Positions 18,204 through 26,724 of a DNA stretch of 64,000 bases are shown piece after piece. Position 1 is the first letter of the stretch. Each line of letters begins with the position of its first letter. The stretch is from Brevibacterium sp. CS2 (GTDB taxonomy: Bacteria; Actinomycetota; Actinomycetes; Actinomycetales; Brevibacteriaceae): the NCBI RefSeq assembly GCF_005280295.1, contig NZ_CP040020.1:2976001-3040000 (forward strand), given 5' to 3'. The position numbers were made by a program, and so were the translations under genes. Below the pieces are notes generated by a model. The model saw only the letters and a program-made list of their open reading frames with translations, was not told the DNA's origin and did not search any database.

Positions 18204-19889
18204 TCAGACGATGACGACCATCGGGACGATCATCGGCTTGCGGCGCAGCTTCGAGGAGATCCAGCGGCCGAGCGTGCGGCGGATGACCTGCTGCAGCCGG
18301 TGCTCGTCCTTGGTCCCGCTCGCGAGAGCGTCCTTGACCGCGGATTCGATCTTCGGGCGGATCGAATCGAACACCGCGTCGCTCTCCGCGACGCCGCGCG
18401 TGTGCACGATCGGGCCGGCGAGGATCTCCCCGCGCTTGGAGTCGACGGTCATGAATACGGACACGAAGCCCTCGTCGGCGAGCGTGCGCCGATCGCGGAG
18501 GTCCGCCTCGGTCACCTCGCCCACCGAGGAGCCGTCGACGAACACGTACTCGCAGTCCACGGCGCCGACGACCTCGGCGCGCCCGTCCTTGAGGTCGACG
18601 ACCCAGCCGTCGTCGGCGAGCACGACGTGATCCTCGGGCACCCCGGTGTCCATCGCGAGCTGCGCGTTGGCGAGCATGTGGCGCCATTCGCCGTGGACCG
18701 GCATGACGCCGCGCGGCTTGACGATGTTGTAGCAGTAGAGGAGCTCGCCGGCCGAGGCGTGTCCGGACACGTGGACCTTGGCGTTGCCCTTGTGGATGAC
18801 GTTCGCCCCGAGCTTCATGAGCCCGTTGATGACGCGGAACACGGCGTTCTCGTTGCCCGGGATGAGCGAGGAGGCGAGGATGACGGTATCGCCCTCCCCC
18901 ACCTCGATCCGGTGGCTGCCGGCGGCCATCCGGGACAGGGCGGCCATCGGCTCGCCCTGCGAGCCGGTGCACATGAGCACGACCTGGTCGTCGGGCAGCT
19001 TGTCGACGTCCTTGAGGTCGATGAGCACGCCGTGGGGCACGTGGAGGTAGCCGAGGTCCTGGGCGATCTTCATGTTGCGGACCATCGAGCGGCCGACGAG
19101 AGCGACCTTGCGGCCGTGGGCGTTCGCCGCCTCGAGCACCTGCTGGACGCGGTGGACGTGCGAGGCGAAGGAGGCGACGATGATGCGCCGCTCCGCGGTG
19201 CCGAACAGGGTCTCGAGGACCGGGCCGATGTTCTTCTCCGACGAGGTGAAGCCGGGCACGTCCGCGTTCGTCGAATCGGTGAGGAACAGGTCGATGCCCT
19301 CCTCGCCCAGTCGGGCGAAGGCGCGCAGATCGGTGATCCGGCGGTCGAGCGGCAGCTGGTCCATCTTGAAGTCGCCGGTGTGGAGCACGGTTCCGGCGCC
19401 GGTCCGGATGCACACGGCGAGCGCGTCGGGGATCGAGTGGTTGACGGCGACGAACTCGAGGTCGAACGGGCCGAGCTGGTCGGTGTCGTCCTCCTTGACC
19501 ACGCGGGTGGTCGCCTTGATCCGGTGCTCCTTGAGCTTCGCCTCGATGAGTGCGAGCGTGAGCACGGAGCCGAGGATCGGGATGTCGGCGCGGCGCTTGA
19601 GGAGGTAGGGCACGGCACCGATGTGGTCCTCGTGGCCGTGGGTGAGGACGAGGCCGACGATGTCGTCCATCCGGCCGTCGAGGTAGCTGAAGTCCGGCAG
19701 GATGAGGTCGATGCCGGGCTGCTCCTCCTCGGGGAAGAGGACGCCGCAGTCGACGATGAGGATCTTGCCGCGGTACTCGAACACGGTCATGTTGCGGCCG
19801 ACCTCGCCGAGGCCGCCGAGAGCGACTATGCGCAGCGCCTCCGGATCGACGACGGGCGGTTCACCGGGCTCTGCGAGAAATGGGGTCAC
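18204..19889 (-). CDS. rnj: Ribonuclease J
   Basis: Metallo-beta-lactamase/beta-CASP RNase with 5'-3' exo- and endonuclease activity in mRNA and rRNA processing. 561 residues, typical. The zinc motif HGHEDH is at residues 84-89; the later motifs include GDFKMDQ, DSTNAD and the beta-CASP stretch ASFASHVHRVQQ. The C-terminal KH-like domain ends the protein. The start is a GTG whose last bases overlap the dapA stop (GTGA), with no Shine-Dalgarno, so it depends on coupling to dapA. dapA-rnj order is conserved in actinobacteria, where ftsK usually follows; here the carbon-source module is inserted instead. Confidence 0.94.
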   Translation of the reverse strand: MTPFLAEPGEPPVVDPEALRIVALGGLGEVGRNMTVFEYRGKILIVDCGVLFPEEEQPGIDLILPDFSYLDGRMDDIVGLVLTHGHEDHIGAVPYLLKRRADIPILGSVLTLALIEAKLKEHRIKATTRVVKEDDTDQLGPFDLEFVAVNHSIPDALAVCIRTGAGTVLHTGDFKMDQLPLDRRITDLRAFARLGEEGIDLFLTDSTNADVPGFTSSEKNIGPVLETLFGTAERRIIVASFASHVHRVQQVLEAANAHGRKVALVGRSMVRNMKIAQDLGYLHVPHGVLIDLKDVDKLPDDQVVLMCTGSQGEPMAALSRMAAGSHRIEVGEGDTVILASSLIPGNENAVFRVINGLMKLGANVIHKGNAKVHVSGHASAGELLYCYNIVKPRGVMPVHGEWRHMLANAQLAMDTGVPEDHVVLADDGWVVDLKDGRAEVVGAVDCEYVFVDGSSVGEVTEADLRDRRTLADEGFVSVFMTVDSKRGEILAGPIVHTRGVAESDAVFDSIRPKIESAVKDALASGTKDEHRLQQVIRRTLGRWISSKLRRKPMIVPMVVIV

Positions 19890-20806
19890 TGGAGGTAACC
19901 GCTCCTTATCAGTTGAGCGCGCAGGGACTCGACCTGCTCGTCTGCTGCGGGGAGCAGCGGCATGCGAGTGGCGCGGGTGGGAATCACTCCCTGGAGCTCG
20001 AGGGCGGCCTTGACGGCCACCACTCCGGGGAGGTGATTCATGATGGCGTCGACGAGGGGCGCGAGCTCCCCGGCGATGCGGCGGGCGGAGTCGAGGTCGT
20101 TGTCCCCGACGGCGGCCACCATGGAAGCGAACTTGTCGGCGCTGACGTGGCCGACCACGGAGACGATGCCCACGGCGCCGAACGCCATGAGGGGGAGGTT
20201 GAGCGCGTCCTCGCCGGAGTAGTAGACGAGGGAGCTCTCGGTCATCACGCGCTGCGAGGCGACGAGGTCGCCCTTGGCGTCCTTGACCGCGAGGATCCGC
20301 GGGTGCTCGGCGAGCCGGAGCAGGGTCTCGGTGTCGATCGGCACCCCGGAGCGGCCCGGGATGTCGTAGAGCATGACCGGCAGCTCGGTGGCGTCGGCGA
20401 CGGTGCGCATGTGCTCAGCGATCGCGGCCTGCGGCGGCTTCGAGTAGTAGGGGGTGACGACGAGCAGCCCGTGTGCGCCGGCGGCGGCCGCCTGCTGGGC
20501 GAGCTCGACGGAGTGCGCGGTGATGTTGGTGCCGACGCCGGCGAGGATCCGGGCGCGATCGCCGACGGCGCCGACCACGGTCTCGAGGAGGCGTCTCTTC
20601 TCCTCGTCCGTCGTGGTCGGGGACTCCCCGGTGGTGCCGGATACGACGAGCTGGTCGTTGCCGAGGTCCACGAGGTGCTCCGCGGTGGCTTCCACGGCGG
20701 CGTAGTCGATGCCGCCGGCGGCGTCGAAGGGGGTGAGCATCGCGGTGCCGACGGCACCGAACGCCTCGCGCGCCACGGCCGCGTCGGAATCACTGATCAA
20801 TGCCAT
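19886..20806 (-). CDS. dapA: 4-hydroxy-tetrahydrodipicolinate synthase
   Basis: Condenses pyruvate with aspartate semialdehyde at the head of the lysine/DAP branch. 306 residues, TIM-barrel. The pyruvate-site GTTGES motif is at 57-62, the catalytic Tyr in MLYDIPGR is Tyr147, and the Schiff-base Lys is Lys175 in AVKDAKGD. It is first in a two-gene unit with rnj, sharing the GTGA junction. Upstream, 147 bases separate it from the divergent acyl-CoA synthetase. Confidence 0.96.
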   Translation of the reverse strand: MALISDSDAAVAREAFGAVGTAMLTPFDAAGGIDYAAVEATAEHLVDLGNDQLVVSGTTGESPTTTDEEKRRLLETVVGAVGDRARILAGVGTNITAHSVELAQQAAAAGAHGLLVVTPYYSKPPQAAIAEHMRTVADATELPVMLYDIPGRSGVPIDTETLLRLAEHPRILAVKDAKGDLVASQRVMTESSLVYYSGEDALNLPLMAFGAVGIVSVVGHVSADKFASMVAAVGDNDLDSARRIAGELAPLVDAIMNHLPGVVAVKAALELQGVIPTRATRMPLLPAADEQVESLRAQLIRSGYLQ

Positions 20807-20905
20807 GCGCCCAGTCTAGCGGCTGCGGTCCGCGGTCGGGCGGCGGACGCGGCCGCGGTGGCGGGCCCCGTGACATCGCTCACAACCTCGGCTGCATTCA
20901 GCCTT

Positions 20906-20919
20906 ACGAACGTTCAGTC
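20906..20919. promoter_or_regulatory. Candidate TetR-type operator, acyl-CoA synthetase 1
   Basis: ACGAACGTTCAGTC, with the 8-bp palindrome GAACGTTC at its core, lies 35 bases before the first acyl-CoA synthetase start. It matches 11 of 14 positions of the stronger site before the second paralogue (23908-23921). The shared site suggests one regulator for both genes; no TetR gene is in the window. Confidence 0.45.
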
Positions 20920-20953
20920 GTGTTCAAACGACGCCGACCCGAGGAGCATCCCC

Positions 20954-22522
20954 GTGACCACCGACACCGCCGCGGCAGCGGCGCTCGCACTCAGCCGATC
21001 GCCGTCGCTGGTCGGCAAGCTGCTGCGCCATTCGCACGAGATCCCCGATGCCGTCGCCATCCGCTACCGCGACGAGGCGACGAGCTGGCGGGAGTGCGCG
21101 GACTCGGTACTCGCGCTCGCCGCCGACTTCCGTCGGCGCGGCATCGGCACCGGCGACCGGGTGGCGGTCCTCACGACGAACCGCCCCGAGTTCCTCCTCG
21201 CCGCGGCGGCCGCGGCGGCGCTCGGCGCGATCATCGTGCCGATCAACTTCCGACTCAGCGCCGGGGAGATCGCCTACATCGTCGACAGCACCGACCCAGA
21301 GCTCCTCGTCACCGAGCCGGCGACCGCGGAGCAGGCCCGCGATGCCCTCGCCGCCACCGACTCCGCACCGGTGGTGCTCGAATCCGGATCCGAGGAGTTC
21401 CACGCTGCGGCCGCGAGCACGGACCGGCTCCCGGTCGAGGACGTGTTCGTGCCCGCCGGCACGGACGACTTCGTCATCCTTCACACCTCGGGCACCACCG
21501 GGAAACCCAAGGGGGCCGTCCTCACCTGCCTCACGGTGTTCTCCTCCGCGATCCAGAATTCCGCGCGCTGGGGAGTGGAGCCGGGTGGCGGGGCCATCAT
21601 GCTCGCCCCTCCCCTGTTCCACATCGGCTCCTTCATGTCCTTCCTCAGCGCACTCGCCGGCGGCGCGACGGCCCTCGTCATCCCGAGCGCGGGCTTCGAC
21701 CCCGCAGCCACGCTCACGACCATGAAGCGCACCGCGGTGAGCGCGGCCTTCATGGTGCCCCAGCAGTGGCAGCTCCTGTGCGAGGAGATCGAGCGCAGCG
21801 GCGGCGAGGGACTGGCGATCACGCACGCGAACTGGGGCGGGGCCCCGGCGAGCGAGAAGCTCCTCGAGCGGATGAAGGGCGCCCTGCCCGGCGCCGAGGT
21901 CAAGGCCGCCTTCGGCCAGACCGAGACGACGGGCTACGGGGTGGGTCTCGAGTTCGAGGATTCGCTCGTCCGGATCGGGTCCGTGGGCAAGCCCACCGAC
22001 GACACCGCGATCCGGGTGGTCGACCCTCAGATGAACGACGTCGGCGTCGACGAGGTCGGCGAGATCGTCTACCGCGGACCCTGCGTCATGGACCGCTACT
22101 GGAACAACGAGACAGCCACCGCCGAAGCCTTCCACGGCGGCTGGTTCCACTCCGGCGACCTCGTCCGCCGCGACGCCGACGGATTCATCTACGTCGTCGA
22201 CCGCCTCAAGGACATGATCATCTCCGGCGGCGAGAACATCTACTGCGCCGAGATCGAGAACGCACTCACCTGGCACCCCCAGATCTCCGAGATCAGCATC
22301 GTCGGCAGACCCGACGAGACATGGGGAGAAGTCCCCATCGCCTGCATCGTCCCCAAGAACCCCGACGACCCACCCACACTCGCATCCGTCCGCGACTACC
22401 TCACCGACCGCCTCGCCAGCTACAAACACCCCAAGGACATCCGCATCCTCGACGCCTTCCCCCGCTCCGGGATGGGCAAGATCCAGAAGACCGTGCTCCG
22501 CGACACCGTCGCCGGGGGCTGA
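20954..22522 (+). CDS. Acyl-CoA synthetase (AMP-binding), paralogue 1
   Basis: 522-residue ATP-dependent acid:CoA ligase of the ANL superfamily; it adenylates a carboxylic acid and transfers it to CoA. The phosphate loop TSGTTGKPKG is at 178-187, the ATP motif FGQTETTGYG near 317, the hinge and C-domain stretch DRLKDMIISGGENIYCAEIE near 416-435, and the catalytic Lys in GMGKIQKT near 508. The GTG start has GAGGAG upstream. Substrate class is unknown; the N-terminal half sets specificity and differs from paralogue 2. From about residue 270 the DNA is nearly identical to paralogue 2. A 134-base gap precedes the next gene. Confidence 0.9.
   Translation: MTTDTAAAAALALSRSPSLVGKLLRHSHEIPDAVAIRYRDEATSWRECADSVLALAADFRRRGIGTGDRVAVLTTNRPEFLLAAAAAAALGAIIVPINFRLSAGEIAYIVDSTDPELLVTEPATAEQARDALAATDSAPVVLESGSEEFHAAAASTDRLPVEDVFVPAGTDDFVILHTSGTTGKPKGAVLTCLTVFSSAIQNSARWGVEPGGGAIMLAPPLFHIGSFMSFLSALAGGATALVIPSAGFDPAATLTTMKRTAVSAAFMVPQQWQLLCEEIERSGGEGLAITHANWGGAPASEKLLERMKGALPGAEVKAAFGQTETTGYGVGLEFEDSLVRIGSVGKPTDDTAIRVVDPQMNDVGVDEVGEIVYRGPCVMDRYWNNETATAEAFHGGWFHSGDLVRRDADGFIYVVDRLKDMIISGGENIYCAEIENALTWHPQISEISIVGRPDETWGEVPIACIVPKNPDDPPTLASVRDYLTDRLASYKHPKDIRILDAFPRSGMGKIQKTVLRDTVAGG
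21761..22503 (+). repeat. 743-bp near-identical block, copy 1
   Basis: Aligned without gaps to 24744-25486, offset 2983 bases. I count 6 substitutions in 743 (about 99.2 % identity), while the 5' halves of the two genes differ widely. The block starts at the codons for QQWQLLCEE and ends near the last codons. Confidence 0.95.
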
Positions 22523-22656
22523 GTCCCCCGTCCGACACCACCCTGCCGAGCGCCTCGCGGGTTCCCGCATCCGCACCGCACGGCAGGGCTGCGGCCGGTG
22601 CGCGCTGTGGCACAATCATCACCATCCGCACCTCCGTCTCACCCGCAGGAGCCCGT

Positions 22657-23892
22657 GTGCCCGACGCCTCGACAGTGGCCCGCCGCCTGGCACCGGCCGG
22701 ACGGAACCTCGGCATCGACACCGCCCGCGGGCTGGCGCTGTTCGGCATGATGGTCACCCACGTCCTCACCTTCGTGTCCGCCGAGGGCGCATTCACCCCC
22801 GCGGTGTGGTTCGCCGGCCGGTCCTCGGCGCTGTTCGCCGTCCTGGCCGGATTCTCCGTGGTGCTGAGCACGCAGCGCGTCCTCGCCCGGCCGGGTGCCC
22901 GCCCGTGGGCCGCCGCCGCGGCCGGCCTCATGCTGCGCGGGCTCCTCATCTCGATCGTCGGCCTGCTGCTCGGCATGGTGACCTCGAGCATCGCCGTCAT
23001 CCTCGTGTTCTACGGTGTGATGTTCGCCCTCGCCCCGCTCTTCCTCCGTCTGCCCGCGCTCGCGCTCGGCCTGCTCGCACCGCTGTGGATGGCGCTCGCA
23101 CCCGTGCTGAGCATGGCGCTGCGCCGCGGCCTCGAGCTCGAGACCTCCTCCATCGTGCCGACTCCCGGGGACCTCCTCACCCCGCAGTACCTCTTCACCG
23201 ATCTGCTCCTCACCGGCTACTACCCGGTGCTGCCGTGGATGGGCTACCTGCTGCTCGGGATGTTCCTCGCCCGGCTCGACTGGCGCTCGGTGCGCACTGC
23301 GGGCACCGCCGTGATCATCGGGCTCGGCACCGCGCTGCTCGCGAAGGCCGTCTCCTCCCTCCTCCTCACCGCCGGCGGACGGGCCGTGCTCGAGGCGTCC
23401 GTCGGCCCGGTCCCGGACCCCGAGCCGGGCTCCCTCGAGTACGCTCTGCAGGCCGGCTCCTACGGGGTGACGCCCACCGACACCTGGTGGTGGCTGGCGA
23501 TCGCCGGCCCTCACTCGGCCACCCCCTTCGACCTGTTCCACACCTCCGGGGTCGCCGTCGCGGTGCTCGGCCTGTGCGCGCTCGCCGCGATCGCACTGGG
23601 GCAGCGCTCCTGGCTGCTCGCCCCGCTCAGCGCCCCCGGCTCGATGCCGTTGACGGTCTACACCGGCCACATCGTGTTCCTCGAGATCAGCCGGCTCGCA
23701 CCGATGGGCGGCCTGACCGAGCTGTTCGTCCATGTGGGGATCGCGATGCTGTTCGCCCTCGCCTGGCGCGGACTCGCATCACCGCGCGGGCCCCTCGAGT
23801 GGCCGCTGTCGAGCGCGGTGCGGGCCGTGCAGCGTGCGATCCTCGGCCCCGTTCCGGCGCGCACGGATGACAGGGACATCGCCGTCCACTAG
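22657..23892 (+). CDS. DUF418/heparan-acetyltransferase-like membrane protein
   Basis: 411-residue integral membrane protein with about ten hydrophobic segments. The N-terminal IDTARGLALFGMMVTHV stretch is typical of the superfamily that includes heparan-alpha-glucosaminide N-acetyltransferase and DUF418/DUF1624 proteins. Near the C-terminus, LSAPGSMPLTVYTGHIV matches the DUF418-type signature. Members are thought to acylate extracytoplasmic sugars or lipids, but the function here is unknown. The GTG start at 22657 has AGGAG 6 bases upstream. It sits between the two acyl-CoA synthetases; whether it takes part in the same process cannot be told. Confidence 0.78.
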   Translation: MPDASTVARRLAPAGRNLGIDTARGLALFGMMVTHVLTFVSAEGAFTPAVWFAGRSSALFAVLAGFSVVLSTQRVLARPGARPWAAAAAGLMLRGLLISIVGLLLGMVTSSIAVILVFYGVMFALAPLFLRLPALALGLLAPLWMALAPVLSMALRRGLELETSSIVPTPGDLLTPQYLFTDLLLTGYYPVLPWMGYLLLGMFLARLDWRSVRTAGTAVIIGLGTALLAKAVSSLLLTAGGRAVLEASVGPVPDPEPGSLEYALQAGSYGVTPTDTWWWLAIAGPHSATPFDLFHTSGVAVAVLGLCALAAIALGQRSWLLAPLSAPGSMPLTVYTGHIVFLEISRLAPMGGLTELFVHVGIAMLFALAWRGLASPRGPLEWPLSSAVRAVQRAILGPVPARTDDRDIAVH

Positions 23893-23930
23893 ATTCAGGA
23901 GCACCGACCGAACGCTCGGTCATCCTGAAT
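23893..23930. promoter_or_regulatory. Nested dyads with TetR-type operator, acyl-CoA synthetase 2
   Basis: The inner palindrome GACCGAACGCTCGGTC (23906-23921) has the look of TetR-family operators found before acyl-CoA genes. It is framed by perfect 8-bp outer arms ATTCAGGA (23893-23900) and TCCTGAAT (23923-23930). The site begins directly after the stop of the membrane-protein gene and lies 25 bases before the synthetase start, so it could also act as a hairpin. Confidence 0.6.
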
Positions 23931-23945
23931 GAGGAGACGTCGACG

Positions 23946-25499
23946 ATGACATCTGCAGACCTGGCCGCCCTGTCCTTCAGCCGTTCCGCATCGGTGGTCG
24001 CGAAGATCCTCCGCCACGCCCACGAGGTGCCCGATGAGATCGCGGTGAGCTTCCGCGGCCGGGACACGAGCTGGGCGGTGTTCGCCTCGCAGATCCGCCG
24101 CACCGCCCAGGACCTGCGCGAACGCGGCGTGGGTCGCGGCGACCGGGTCGCGGTCCTCCTGACGAACCGACCGGAGTTCCTCGTCCTCGTGCAGGCCGCC
24201 TCGGCGATCGGCGCGATCATCGTGCCGATCAACTTCCGCCTGTCCTCCGGCGAGGTCGCGTTCATCCTCGACAACGTCACCCCGGACCTCCTGTTCACCG
24301 AGGAGTCGCTCGCGGAGCTCGCCGCCGGCGCCGTCGCCGCGGCCACGGCGAGCCCGGAGGTCATCGACTGCGATGCGGTCGACCTGCTCGAGACCGCCGA
24401 GCGGGTCGAGCTCGCCGATGCGGAGCTCGTCTCTCCCGCGTCCGGCGACGACTTCGCGATCATGCACACCTCGGGCACCACGGGCAATCCGAAGGGCGCC
24501 GTGCTCTCCCACGGGAACATCTTCGCCTGCTCCGCCCAGGTCGCGAACCGCTGGGGCATCAAGAGCGGGCAAGGGGTCGTCATGCTCGCCCCTCCCCTGT
24601 TCCACATCGGTGCCTTCCTCGGCTGCCACGGTGCGCTCGCCGGCGGCGGGACCGCTCTCGTCATCCCGAGCGCCGGGTTCGACCCGGCGGAGACGCTGGC
24701 GACGATGAAGCGGTTCGCGGTCACCGCGACGTTCATGGTCCCGCAGCAGTGGCAGCTCCTGTGCGAGGAGATCGAGCGCAGCGGCGGCGAGGGGCTGGCG
24801 CTCACGCACGCGAACTGGGGCGGGGCCCCGGCGAGCGAGAAGCTCCTCGAGCGGATGAAGGGCGCCCTGCCCGGCGCCGAGGTCAAGGCCGCCTTCGGCC
24901 AGACCGAGACGACGGGCTACGGGGTGGGTCTCGAGTTCGAGGATTCGCTCGTCCGGATCGGGTCCGTGGGCAAGCCCACCGACGACACTGCGATCCGGGT
25001 GGTCGACCCTCAGATGAACGACGTCGGCGTCGACGAGGTCGGCGAGATCGTCTACCGCGGACCCTGCGTCATGGACCGCTACTGGAACAACGAGACAGCC
25101 ACCGCCGAAGCCTTCCACGGCGGCTGGTTCCACTCCGGCGACCTCGTCCGCCGCGACGCCGACGGATTCATCTACGTCGTCGACCGCCTCAAGGACATGA
25201 TCATCTCCGGCGGCGAGAACATCTACTGCGCCGAGATCGAGAACGCACTCACCTGGCACCCCCAGATCTCCGAGATCAGCATCGTCGGCAGACCCGACGA
25301 GACATGGGGAGAAGTCCCCATCGCCTGCATCGTCCCCAAGAACCCCGACGACCCACCCACACTCGCATCCGTCCGCGACTACCTCACCGACCGCCTCGCC
25401 AGCTACAAACACCCCAAGGACATCCGCATCCTCGACACCTTCCCCCGCTCCGGGATCGGGAAGATCCAGAAGACCGTGCTCCGCGATCGGGTGCAGTGA
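23946..25499 (+). CDS. Acyl-CoA synthetase (AMP-binding), paralogue 2
   Basis: 517-residue acid:CoA ligase with the same motif order as paralogue 1: TSGTTGNPKG near 175-184, FGQTETTGYG near 314, the hinge region near 413-432, and catalytic Lys in GIGKIQKT near 504. GAGGAG precedes ATG 23946. Residues 1-265 align with paralogue 1 but carry many substitutions, including a shorter segment near 120-155 and a different acid-binding region (FHIGAFLGCHGALAGG). Residues 267-513 differ from it at only a few positions. The gene is convergent with the TPR protein gene, 7 bases away. Confidence 0.9.
   Translation: MTSADLAALSFSRSASVVAKILRHAHEVPDEIAVSFRGRDTSWAVFASQIRRTAQDLRERGVGRGDRVAVLLTNRPEFLVLVQAASAIGAIIVPINFRLSSGEVAFILDNVTPDLLFTEESLAELAAGAVAAATASPEVIDCDAVDLLETAERVELADAELVSPASGDDFAIMHTSGTTGNPKGAVLSHGNIFACSAQVANRWGIKSGQGVVMLAPPLFHIGAFLGCHGALAGGGTALVIPSAGFDPAETLATMKRFAVTATFMVPQQWQLLCEEIERSGGEGLALTHANWGGAPASEKLLERMKGALPGAEVKAAFGQTETTGYGVGLEFEDSLVRIGSVGKPTDDTAIRVVDPQMNDVGVDEVGEIVYRGPCVMDRYWNNETATAEAFHGGWFHSGDLVRRDADGFIYVVDRLKDMIISGGENIYCAEIENALTWHPQISEISIVGRPDETWGEVPIACIVPKNPDDPPTLASVRDYLTDRLASYKHPKDIRILDTFPRSGIGKIQKTVLRDRVQ
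24744..25486 (+). repeat. 743-bp near-identical block, copy 2
   Basis: Partner of 21761-22503, same orientation, no indels. The longest uninterrupted identity is about 450 bases. Being direct repeats 3 kb apart, the two blocks could recombine to delete the membrane-protein gene and fuse the synthetases. Confidence 0.95.
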
Positions 25500-25506
25500 G
25501 CGGCGC

Positions 25507-25950
25507 TCAGCGGCCGCGCTCGAGCGCGATCGCCCGACGCATGGTGCTGCGGGCGCGTCGCCGGTCCCCGGCCGCGTCGTAGGCGCACGACAGGCGGAAC
25601 CAGCGCCGCCATTCCTCCGGGGCGGCCTCGACCTCGTCCCGGTACTTGGCGAACTCGGCGTCGGCGGCCTCGCGGACGATCCGGCCGCCCGGGGTGCGCG
25701 GCAGGGTGTCCTCGGGCAGGCCGCCCTCGTCCTCGAGGATCGAGCCGAGGCGCTGCATGCGCGAGCCGAACAGGAGCTCGGCGATGAGGGCCCAGGCCCC
25801 GACCACCGGCAGCGCGAACAGTGCGATCCCGAGGATCTTCGCGATCGGGTCGTCCTCGGTGAGCATGATCCAGCCGCGCTGCACGGTGAAGACGAGGTAG
25901 ACCGCGAGCAGCGCGGCGACGACGAGGGCGCCGATCTTGGCCTTCGACAT
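25507..25950 (-). CDS. Small membrane protein with C-terminal TPR-like helices
   Basis: 147 residues. Two hydrophobic segments (about 6-24 and 37-62) are followed by a soluble tail. The tail ends in WRRWFRLSCAYDAAGDRRRARSTMRRAIAL, which reads like a single tetratricopeptide repeat. No enzymatic motif is visible. Its ATG overlaps the dapB stop by one base (TGATG), so it is cotranslated with dapB. The function is unknown. Confidence 0.72.
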   Translation of the reverse strand: MSKAKIGALVVAALLAVYLVFTVQRGWIMLTEDDPIAKILGIALFALPVVGAWALIAELLFGSRMQRLGSILEDEGGLPEDTLPRTPGGRIVREAADAEFAKYRDEVEAAPEEWRRWFRLSCAYDAAGDRRRARSTMRRAIALERGR

Positions 25951-26699
25951 CAGAGGGTGAGGTAGTTCTCGAGCCCGACGGCGAGCCCTTCGCGGCCGCC
26001 GATCTCGCGGATCGCGGTGATGATGCCGGGCATGAAGGCCGAGGTCGAGAAGGTGTCGGTGCGGAGGGTGAGCGCCTCGCCGTCCGCGCCGAAGTGGATC
26101 TCCTCGCTCGCGTTCATCCCCAGCTGGCGGACCGCGTGGACGTGGATGCCGTCGATGACGGCGCCGCGCGCCCCGTGGGGGTCGGATTCGGTGGCATCGG
26201 GCACCGCCGGGAGACCGGCCGCGCTGCGCGCCGCGGCGATCCGCTGCGCAGTGTGCACCGCGGTGCCCGACGGCGCGTCGAGCTTGCGCGGGTGGTGGAT
26301 CTCGACGACCTCGGCGGAGTCGAAGTACTTCGCGGCGAGCTCGGCGAAGTGCATCGCGAGCACCGCGCCGATCGAGAAGTTCGGGGCGATGAGCACCGCG
26401 GTGCCGGGGTGCTCGGCGAGAAGCGATTCGAGCCGGGAGAGGCGCTCGGCGTCCCAGCCGGTGGTGCCGACGACGGTGTCGATGCCGTGCTCGACGAGGA
26501 AGCGCACGTTGTCCTCGGTGGCTCGCGGCACGGTGAGCTCGACGGCGACGTCGGCCTGCGCGTCGAGCACGGCATCGAGGCTGTCAGCGCTGCCGAGCGC
26601 GGCGACGAGGGCAAGCCCCTCGGCCTCCTCGATCGCTGCCACCGCATGCGAACCCATGCGTCCCTGTGCGCCGATGACGGCGACCCTGATCTCACTCAT
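25950..26699 (-). CDS. dapB: 4-hydroxy-tetrahydrodipicolinate reductase
   Basis: NAD(P)H-dependent second step of the DAP/lysine branch. 249 residues. The Rossmann motif VIGAQGRMG is at 8-16, the catalytic HHPRKLDAPSGTA segment at about 135-147 (His135/136, Lys139, Ser144-Gly-Thr). The ATG at 26699 has GGGAGGATC upstream, better than the in-frame start 24 bases earlier. It begins about 25 bases downstream of the flavodoxin-like gene on the same strand. Confidence 0.95.
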   Translation of the reverse strand: MSEIRVAVIGAQGRMGSHAVAAIEEAEGLALVAALGSADSLDAVLDAQADVAVELTVPRATEDNVRFLVEHGIDTVVGTTGWDAERLSRLESLLAEHPGTAVLIAPNFSIGAVLAMHFAELAAKYFDSAEVVEIHHPRKLDAPSGTAVHTAQRIAAARSAAGLPAVPDATESDPHGARGAVIDGIHVHAVRQLGMNASEEIHFGADGEALTLRTDTFSTSAFMPGIITAIREIGGREGLAVGLENYLTL

Positions 26700-26724
26700 A
26701 TGTTGATCCTCCCGGCGACCCATC

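Noticed and set aside
15385-19413. Long minus-strand open frame (1342 codons) antisense to lctP and iclR
   Set aside because: Shadow of real genes on the other strand and frame; it runs through a strong terminator and shows no domain.
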